A DNA stretch of 64,000 nt from LMUY01 sp965199165 (GTDB lineage Bacteria > Pseudomonadota > Alphaproteobacteria > Acetobacterales > Acetobacteraceae). The stretch covers positions 2,666,001 through 2,730,000 of the forward strand of contig OZ240681.1 in the NCBI GenBank assembly GCA_965199165.1. The letters run 5' to 3'. The notes below the pieces were generated by a model. That model ran no database searches. It was not told the origin of the DNA and worked only from the letters and a program-made list of their open reading frames with translations. Within the stretch, counting starts at the first letter, position 1, and each line of letters begins with the position of its first letter. Position numbers and translations under genes: made by a program. This document shows positions 58,350 through 64,000 of the stretch, piece after piece.

Positions 58350-60380
58350 ATGACCCAGGCGGCCGAACGGTCCTATGGTGCGGTCATGCTGCACATGCGA
58401 AGAGACCGGCTGGGTCGGACCTTGGCCGTCCCGGTCGAGGCCTTGGCCGCCGTATGGGACCGCATGGTCGCCTCCGACCCGGGCCTGCTCCGCCTGGGCA
58501 TGGCGCTGCGGGGTACGTCCGCGGTGTTCCTCATGACGCTCACGGCCATCCTGCTGGGGCGGGTGTTCCGCGCCTCCCCGGTGGAGTTCGCCGCCGGCGT
58601 CACGCTCAGCCTTATGGCGCCGTTCCTGATGCGGGAGCCGACGCGGCGCCAGCGGGAGCGCACCTTGCTGTGGCTGACGCTGCCCGCCGCGGCGGCGGAG
58701 GTCGCGACCACCCTGCTGCACGGCCGCGGCGTGCTGGGCGACAGCTTCTTCCTGGTGCTGGTGTTCCTGTGCTTCCTGTTGCAGGCGCGCAACCCGCTGG
58801 GGATCGCGCTCGGCCTGGTGGCGGTCGTGGTGAGCTACGTGGGGCTCTACCTCGAACTGCCGCCGGCGACCCTGCCGTTGCAGATGCTGTCCGTGCTGCT
58901 GGCCGTGCCGGTGACCTGGGTCGCCTGCTTCGTGGTGCTGCCGCTGCGTCCGGCCACCACGCTGCGCCGGACGGTGCAGGCGGTGCAAGGCCGGGCGGCC
59001 CGGGTGCTGCGGGACGCCGGCGGGTTGGCGGCCGGGCAGCCCGCCCCCGTGCAGCGGCTGCGGCGCAGCCTGGCCCGGCTGAACGAGGCCGCCCTGGCGG
59101 CGGATGACCAGTTGGCCGTGCTGGACCCGGCCGGCAGCACGCCGCTGCGGCTGCGGCTGATGGACCTGGAGCTTGCCGCCGCGCGCCTGGCGCTCGCGCC
59201 GCTGGAGGCCGTGGTCGGCCAGGCCAGCCGTCGCCAGGCAGCGCGGTTGCAGGCCAACGAGCGGCGGCTGCGCCGTGGCCGGTGGTCGCGCCACCACCTG
59301 CGCGGGCCGAACACCCACTCGCCGCGCAGTGCGGTGGCGGCGGCGCTGGCGGACCTCATGCAGGCGGCCTCGGCACTGGGGCTGGCCGCGGTGGTGCCGC
59401 CGGCGCCGGCTGCCGTGGCTGCCAAGCCGCCGCCTGGTCCGTTCGCCTGGCGGATCGCCCTGCGCGTGACGCTTGCCTCCGGCATTGCCATGGCGGGCGG
59501 GATGGCGGTGTCGCCGCAGCGCTGGTTCTGGGCCGTCATCACCGTCTACGTCGTGTTCCTGAACGCCCGGTCGCGTGGGGACACGATCTACAAGGGCGTG
59601 CAACGGCTTGGCGGTACGGTGCTGGGGCTGGTGGGCGGCCTCAGCCTGGCGTCGATGCTGGCGGGGCACGCGATCCTGATGACGGTGGTGCTGCTGGGCG
59701 CCGTGTTCGGGATGTACTACTTCTTCCTGGTGTCCTACACCGTGGGCATCTTCTGCGTGACGGTGTTCCTGGGGCTGCTGTACAGCCTGCTGGGCGCCTC
59801 GCTGGAGCCGCTGCTGGTGCTCCGGCTGGAGGAGACGGCGGTCGGTGCCGCCGCGGCCATGCTGGTGGCGGTGTGCGTGCTGCCCGCCCGCACGCGGGAC
59901 CAGGTGCAGCGCTCCGGTGCCGGCGTGTTGAACGCCCTTGCCCAGGCGGTCGGCGCCTGCCGCGACGTGCTGGCTGGCAAGCCGGGCGCCAACCCGGTGC
60001 CGGCGATGCGCGCGGTGGACCGCCAGGTGGCGGATTTGCGCCTGGCGCTGCTGCCGTTGCTCGCCGGGCGGTTCATGCTGCGCCGGATAGCGGTGGAACG
60101 GCCGGTACCGGCCTTGCTGGACTGCGTGCATTGGACACGGCTGCTCGCCGTCTGCGCCACGGCGCCGGACCCGGCGGCGGCGGCGCAGGCCGAGGCGATC
60201 GGGCGTCGCCTGGCCACCTTGGCCGCGGGCGAGCGCCCAGGTCCGGTACTGCCGGCGGCGCGGGGCGTCCCACCCTTCGGCCCGGTGCAGGATGCGCTGG
60301 ACCGGCTGGAGCGTTCGACCGAAGCGCTGACCGAGCGGCTGGCCATCGGCGCGCTTCAGGGCTTCGAATTGGAGCGGTGA
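58350..60380 (+). CDS. FUSC-family membrane protein (aromatic acid exporter/YccS type)
   Basis: 676 aa, ATG 58350 (58386 is an alternative with better spacing to an upstream GGAGG). There are two sets of membrane helices (about 45-200 and about 370-520) with cytoplasmic domains after each, the duplicated design of FUSC proteins. LPLRPATTLRRTVQAVQGRA follows the first set, and WRIALRVTLASGIAMAGGMA with RWFWAVITVYVVFLNA starts the second. The family exports aromatic acids or fusaric acid. It lies 7 bp after cobD, so it may be co-transcribed, although a cobalamin link is not obvious. Confidence 0.88.
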   Translation: MTQAAERSYGAVMLHMRRDRLGRTLAVPVEALAAVWDRMVASDPGLLRLGMALRGTSAVFLMTLTAILLGRVFRASPVEFAAGVTLSLMAPFLMREPTRRQRERTLLWLTLPAAAAEVATTLLHGRGVLGDSFFLVLVFLCFLLQARNPLGIALGLVAVVVSYVGLYLELPPATLPLQMLSVLLAVPVTWVACFVVLPLRPATTLRRTVQAVQGRAARVLRDAGGLAAGQPAPVQRLRRSLARLNEAALAADDQLAVLDPAGSTPLRLRLMDLELAAARLALAPLEAVVGQASRRQAARLQANERRLRRGRWSRHHLRGPNTHSPRSAVAAALADLMQAASALGLAAVVPPAPAAVAAKPPPGPFAWRIALRVTLASGIAMAGGMAVSPQRWFWAVITVYVVFLNARSRGDTIYKGVQRLGGTVLGLVGGLSLASMLAGHAILMTVVLLGAVFGMYYFFLVSYTVGIFCVTVFLGLLYSLLGASLEPLLVLRLEETAVGAAAAMLVAVCVLPARTRDQVQRSGAGVLNALAQAVGACRDVLAGKPGANPVPAMRAVDRQVADLRLALLPLLAGRFMLRRIAVERPVPALLDCVHWTRLLAVCATAPDPAAAAQAEAIGRRLATLAAGERPGPVLPAARGVPPFGPVQDALDRLERSTEALTERLAIGALQGFELER

Positions 60381-60382
60381 AG

Positions 60383-63300
60383 CTAGCGGAAGTCCCGCGT
60401 CGGCACCTTGATGTGGCTGTTCTCGGCGGTGCGGTCGGCGACGTAGATGTCCCGCGTGCGCCAGCTCGCGGCCGCCACCTGCTCGCGGGAATCGGCACTG
60501 GCCGGGTGGGTGGCGCCATCGCCGCGGCCGTATTGGATGGGGAAGGGCAGTTCCTGGCGCCCGACGGAGCGGAGCTCGCGCGACAGGTCGGTCAGGTGTT
60601 CCACGACCACGTGGATCACCTCGCCATCGCGCTGCACCCGGCCGCGGCAGGCGATCATGCCGGCGGATAGGACCAGCCTACGCTGCTTCTCGAACAGGTC
60701 CGGCCACAGCACCAGGTTGGCGATCCCGGTTTCGTCCTCGATGGTGATGAACATGACGCCCTTGGCGCTGCCGGGCTTCTGCCGCACCAGCACGATGCCG
60801 GGCACCACCACGCGCTTGCGCTCCGGCATGGCAGCCAGCGACTCGCAGGTGACCATGCCGCGCTGTCGCAAAGCGGACCGCAGGAAGTAGACGGGATGCT
60901 GGCGCAGTGTCAGCCCGGTGGTCTGGTAGTCCTCCACCACCTCGTGCCCCTCGGTCATGGGGCGGAGCTGGACGGTGGGTTCCGTGCGGGCGGGCGCGGC
61001 CCTCGCCCAACCCTCTCCCTCTTCCTCTGGGAGAGGGTCGGGGTGAGGGTCTAGCAACAACAGCGGCGGCGGGGGCTCCCCCAAGCCACGGATCGCCCAC
61101 AGCGCCTGCCGCCGGTCCACGCTCAATCCGGCGAACGCGTCCGCTTCCGCCAAGCGTTCCAGCGCCGCCACCGGCACGGCGGCACGGCGCCACATATCCT
61201 CGACCGACGCGTAGCCCTCGCCGCGGCGCGCAAGGATCGCCTCGGCCAGCGGTTGCGCCAGCCCCTTCACCATCCGCAGGCCCAGCCGCACCGCCAGGTG
61301 CTGCCCCGTGTCGGGCTCCAGCGTGCAATCCCACGCGCTGGCGTTCACGCAGACCGGCCGCACGGTCACGTGCCGCCGGGCATCCCGCACGATCTGTGCC
61401 GGGGCGTAGAAGCCCATCGGCTGCGCGTTCAGCAGGGCGGCGCAGAACGCGTCCGGATGGTGGCGCTTCACCCAGGAACTGGCATAGGCGATCAGCGCGA
61501 AGGAGGCGGCGTGGCTTTCCGGGAAGCCGTACGAGCCGAAGCCCTCGATCTGCTTGAAGGTGCGTTCGGCGAATTCCAGCGGATATCCGTTGGCGACCAT
61601 CCCGTTGATCATGCGGTCACGGAACTCTCCAACGCCGCCGGTCTGCTTGAACGTCGCCATGGATCGGCGCAGTTGGTCGGCATCGTCCGGCGTGAAGCCG
61701 GCCCCGACGATGGCGACCCGCATCGCCTGTTCCTGGAACAGGGGCACGCCCAGGGTCTTCTTCAGCACCGCTTCCAACTCCGGCTTGACGTAGTCGGGCT
61801 TTTCCAGCCCCAGCCGACGCCGCAGGTACGGGTGCACCATGTCGCCCTGGATCGGGCCTGGCCGGACGATCGCCACCTGGATGGTGAGGTCATAGAGGTC
61901 GGCCGGCCTGTGCCGGGGCAGCATCGACATCTGCGCCCGGCTCTCGATCTGGAACGTGCCGAGCGTGTCCGCCTGCTGGATCATCTCGTAGGTGGGCTTG
62001 TCGTCCTGCGGGATGCTGGCGATGTCGTAGCGCGGGCCGCCGCGATGCCGCTCGATCAGGTCGAAGGCGCGGCGCAGGCAGCCGAGCATGCCCAGGCCGA
62101 GGATGTCGACCTTCATGAACTTCAGGATGTCGATGTCGTCCTTGTCCCACTCGATCACCTGGCGGTCGACCATGGACGCCGGCTCGATCGGGACCAGGTC
62201 GGCCAGCTTGTCCCGCGTCAGCACGAAGCCGCCCGGGTGCTGCGACATATGGCGAGGGTGGCCGATCAGCTGGCGCGCGATGTCCAGCGTAAGGCGCAGC
62301 CTACGGTCGGCCAGGTTGAGGTTGAGCTGCTCGGCATGCTTGGGCTCCACCCCGTCTTCCGACCAGCCCCAGACCTGGGATGCCAAGGCCGCGGTCACGT
62401 CCTCCGTCAGGCCCATGACCTTGCCGACCTCGCGCACCGCCCCGCGCGCGCGGTACCGCACGATGGTGGCGCAGAGGGCGGCGCGGTCGCGGCCGTAATG
62501 CCGGTAGATCCACTGGATGATGTCCTCGCGCCGTTCGTGCTCGAAATCCACGTCGATGTCCGGCGGCTCGTTGCGGTTGGCGGACACGAAACGCTCGAAC
62601 AGCAGGCCGGCCGCCACCGGGTCGATGGCGGTGATGCCGAGCACGTAGCAGACGGCCGAGTTGGCGGCGGACCCGCGGCCCTGGCACAGGATCCCCTGTC
62701 GCACCGCCTCCCGCACGATGGTGTTCACGGTGAGGAAGTACGGCGCGTATCTCATCTCGGCGATCAGGGCCAGTTCGTGCAGCAGTTGCTGGTGGACCTT
62801 TTCCGGCAGGCCGTCCCCGTAGCGGTCCGGCACGCTGGCCCACACATGGCGCTCCAGCGCCTGCTGCGCGGTCTCGCCGGGCCGTTCGGACTCGTCGGGA
62901 TACTGGTATTGCAGGTCGGACAGGGAGAAGGTGCAGCGCCCGGTGATCTCGATCGTGCGGGCGAGGGCTTCCGGGTAGTCGGCGAACAGCCGCGCCATTT
63001 CCTGCGGCGCGCGCAGGTGGCGGTCGGCGAAGCGTTCCAGCCGGTGGCCGGCGGCGTCGATGGTGCAGCCTTCGCGGATGCAGGTCATCACGTCCTGCAA
63101 CACCCGGCGCCCTGGCTCGTGGTACAGCACGTCCCCGGTCACGACGGTCGCCACACCCGCCGCCTGCGCCATGTCGCTCAGCCGCCGCAGCCGCACCGCA
63201 TCGCCGGACCGTCGCCGCAGGGTGAGCGCCAGGGAAGCACGCTCGCCGAAGGCCCGGTGCAGCCGGCGCAGGTTCGCCTCCGTCGCCGCATCGGCCTCGT

Positions 63301-63757
63301 CGGGCAGCAAGATGGCGAATTGCCCCTCCGCGTGCGCCGCCACGTCGTCCCAGGTCAGGGAGCAGGCGCCTTTGCCGGCCCGCCGCTTGCCCGCGCTCAG
63401 CATCTGGCACAGCCGCGCATAGGCCGCGCGGTCTGTTGGATAGGCGAGCAGGGACGTGCCGTCCTGCAGGTCCAGCCGGCAGCCGATCACCAGGCGCATG
63501 TCCACTTTCGGGTCCTTCGCACGCCCATGCGTCCGTAGGATCCCGGCGAGCGTGTTCCGGTCGGTGATCGCGATCGCCTCGATGCCGAAAGCCTTAGCCT
63601 GGAGCAGCAACTCCTCCGGATGGCTCGCGCCCCGCAGGAAGGAGTAGTTCGAGGTGACCTGCAACTCGGCGTAGCGGGCGGGCGCTGGAGAAGGCGCTTT
63701 TTCTTCAGGTGTAGAGCGTGGACGGAAAGAGAGGATTTTTCCGGAGTTGGTCTCCAT
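60383..63757 (-). CDS. dnaE2: Error-prone DNA polymerase DnaE2 with in-frame repeat insertion
   Basis: 1124 aa from ATG 63757 (METNSG). The N-terminal PHP domain starts YAELQVTSNYSFLRGASHPE. The C-family polymerase core has ILCQGRGSAANSAVCYVLGI, NEPPDIDVDFEHERREDIIQ (catalytic Asp pair) and IDILKFMKVDILGLGML. The C-terminal OB-fold (GIVLVRQKPGSAKGVMFITI) is typical. It is part of the ImuA-ImuB-DnaE2 mutasome, used in lesion bypass after DNA damage. imuB lies upstream on the same strand. About 20-25 residues near 905 (DPHPDPLPEEEGEGWARAA) come from a family A repeat in a linker. Confidence 0.95.
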   Translation of the reverse strand: METNSGKILSFRPRSTPEEKAPSPAPARYAELQVTSNYSFLRGASHPEELLLQAKAFGIEAIAITDRNTLAGILRTHGRAKDPKVDMRLVIGCRLDLQDGTSLLAYPTDRAAYARLCQMLSAGKRRAGKGACSLTWDDVAAHAEGQFAILLPDEADAATEANLRRLHRAFGERASLALTLRRRSGDAVRLRRLSDMAQAAGVATVVTGDVLYHEPGRRVLQDVMTCIREGCTIDAAGHRLERFADRHLRAPQEMARLFADYPEALARTIEITGRCTFSLSDLQYQYPDESERPGETAQQALERHVWASVPDRYGDGLPEKVHQQLLHELALIAEMRYAPYFLTVNTIVREAVRQGILCQGRGSAANSAVCYVLGITAIDPVAAGLLFERFVSANRNEPPDIDVDFEHERREDIIQWIYRHYGRDRAALCATIVRYRARGAVREVGKVMGLTEDVTAALASQVWGWSEDGVEPKHAEQLNLNLADRRLRLTLDIARQLIGHPRHMSQHPGGFVLTRDKLADLVPIEPASMVDRQVIEWDKDDIDILKFMKVDILGLGMLGCLRRAFDLIERHRGGPRYDIASIPQDDKPTYEMIQQADTLGTFQIESRAQMSMLPRHRPADLYDLTIQVAIVRPGPIQGDMVHPYLRRRLGLEKPDYVKPELEAVLKKTLGVPLFQEQAMRVAIVGAGFTPDDADQLRRSMATFKQTGGVGEFRDRMINGMVANGYPLEFAERTFKQIEGFGSYGFPESHAASFALIAYASSWVKRHHPDAFCAALLNAQPMGFYAPAQIVRDARRHVTVRPVCVNASAWDCTLEPDTGQHLAVRLGLRMVKGLAQPLAEAILARRGEGYASVEDMWRRAAVPVAALERLAEADAFAGLSVDRRQALWAIRGLGEPPPPLLLLDPHPDPLPEEEGEGWARAAPARTEPTVQLRPMTEGHEVVEDYQTTGLTLRQHPVYFLRSALRQRGMVTCESLAAMPERKRVVVPGIVLVRQKPGSAKGVMFITIEDETGIANLVLWPDLFEKQRRLVLSAGMIACRGRVQRDGEVIHVVVEHLTDLSRELRSVGRQELPFPIQYGRGDGATHPASADSREQVAAASWRTRDIYVADRTAENSHIKVPTRDFR
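61000..61050. repeat. Family A repeat inside dnaE2
   Basis: CCCTCGCCCAACCCTCTCCC near 61000 continues TCTTCCTCTGGGAGAGGGTC and ends GGGGTGAGGGT at about 61050. It is read in frame on the minus strand as PHPDPLPEEEGEG. Compared with the cbiB copy this is a single unit without the spacer. Confidence 0.85.
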
Positions 63758-63763
63758 CGAACT

Positions 63764-63841
63764 GGCCCTCACCCCGGCCCTCTCCCAGAAGGAGAGGGAG
63801 AAGAACGAAGCCCTCTCCCTCTGGGACAGGGTTGGGCGAGG
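63764..63841. repeat. Family A repeat pair upstream of dnaE2
   Basis: GCCCTCACCCCGGCCCTCTC then CCAGAAGGAGAGGGAGAAG (to about 63802), and AGCCCTCTCCCTCTGGGACA then GGGTTGGGCGAGG (to 63841). It fills most of the gap between imuB and dnaE2 and is close to the dnaE2 start, so it may affect transcription or translation of dnaE2. Confidence 0.8.
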
Positions 63842-63914
63842 ATTAGGTAGATCCTCAAAACACCCTGTGCAGGAACACGGCTCCGCGAAGATGCCACCGA
63901 TGCATGCGCCATCC

Positions 63915-64000
63915 CTAAAACACCCCGTGCACGAACCACTGCAGGTCGCCCGTGGCGCAGTCCTGGCCGTCGCCGCGGCGGTACAGCCAGAAGCGGCGGC
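63915..64000 (-). CDS. imuB: ImuB-like Y-family polymerase homologue, C-terminal end (partial)
   Basis: The last 28 codons are visible, ending RRFWLYRRGDGQDCATGDLQ then WFVHGVF before TAG at 63917-63915. The pattern RFWLYR...WFVHGVF is typical of the ImuB end, and the gene lies directly upstream of dnaE2 on the same strand as in imuA-imuB-dnaE2 cassettes. ImuB is thought to link the mutasome to the sliding clamp. A degenerate copy of the last seven codons lies 60 bp further on (63855-63876). Confidence 0.72.
   Translation of the reverse strand, partial: RRFWLYRRGDGQDCATGDLQWFVHGVF

Noticed and set aside
1..64000. tRNA, rRNA or phage attachment genes
   Set aside because: I looked for tRNA T-loop and acceptor patterns in the larger gaps and at the transposon edges and saw none; the transposon has IS-type ends, not an integrase and att site.

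Overview
The window is high-GC (close to 70% by eye) and densely coded, with many GTG starts and 1- to 8-base stop/start overlaps. LigD, imuB-dnaE2, glnE-bcp, argS followed by a SPOR protein, a dciA-like/mutY divergent pair and a kps-type capsule export set all point to an alphaproteobacterium. Rhodospirillales/Acetobacteraceae is my best guess from gene content and order; this is inference, as no rRNA is present.

Layout. 1-2.5 kb: end of a polysaccharide locus (two glycosyltransferases, one NAD-dependent epimerase). 2.8-3.9 kb: DUF2332 protein. 3.9-9.1 kb: the accessory region. A small nuclease-toxin-like gene and its probable immunity gene have been hit at the toxin start codon by a 3,756-bp transposable element (4942-8697) with 26-bp terminal inverted repeats and a perfect 8-bp target duplication. 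The element has an IS1-like transposase and five passengers: a GIY-YIG-like protein, an XRE-ImmA metallopeptidase coupled to a 193-aa protein, a KGG-type small protein and a 104-aa protein. Its GC is clearly lower than that of the host.

9.1-28 kb: two exported proteins, LigD, a TIGR04325-type methyltransferase, bcp-glnE, a large AsmA/YhdP-like protein, a DHA2-type MFS exporter, capsule export genes (kpsE, kpsT, kpsD; no kpsM here), a glycosyltransferase and an L,D-transpeptidase-like protein. 28-35.5 kb is a repair block: dciA-like, mutY, a frameshifted alpha/beta hydrolase, an SbcD-like nuclease and a YhaN-like SMC ATPase.

35.5-54.2 kb: M20 hydrolase, Nudix protein, Atm1-type ABC exporter, a ParDE-like toxin-antitoxin pair, cbpM-cbpA, an Nei-like glycosylase, CoA transferase, argS plus SPOR protein, YcaQ-like glycosylase, aminotransferase, M20 peptidase, AhpD-like protein, cysK and an M19 dipeptidase with an unusual N-terminal extension. 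54.4-64 kb: two sugar epimerases, cobalamin genes cbiB and cobD, an FUSC transporter, and the mutasome genes dnaE2 and imuB (partial).

Two interspersed palindromic repeat families run through 35-64 kb. One is a CCCTCTCCC...GGGAGAGGG family, the other GTGGGCTGAAGCCCACCCTAC. Copies of the first lie in frame inside cbiB and dnaE2 and cover the 5-prime end of the Nei-like gene, so this repeat is reshaping host proteins.
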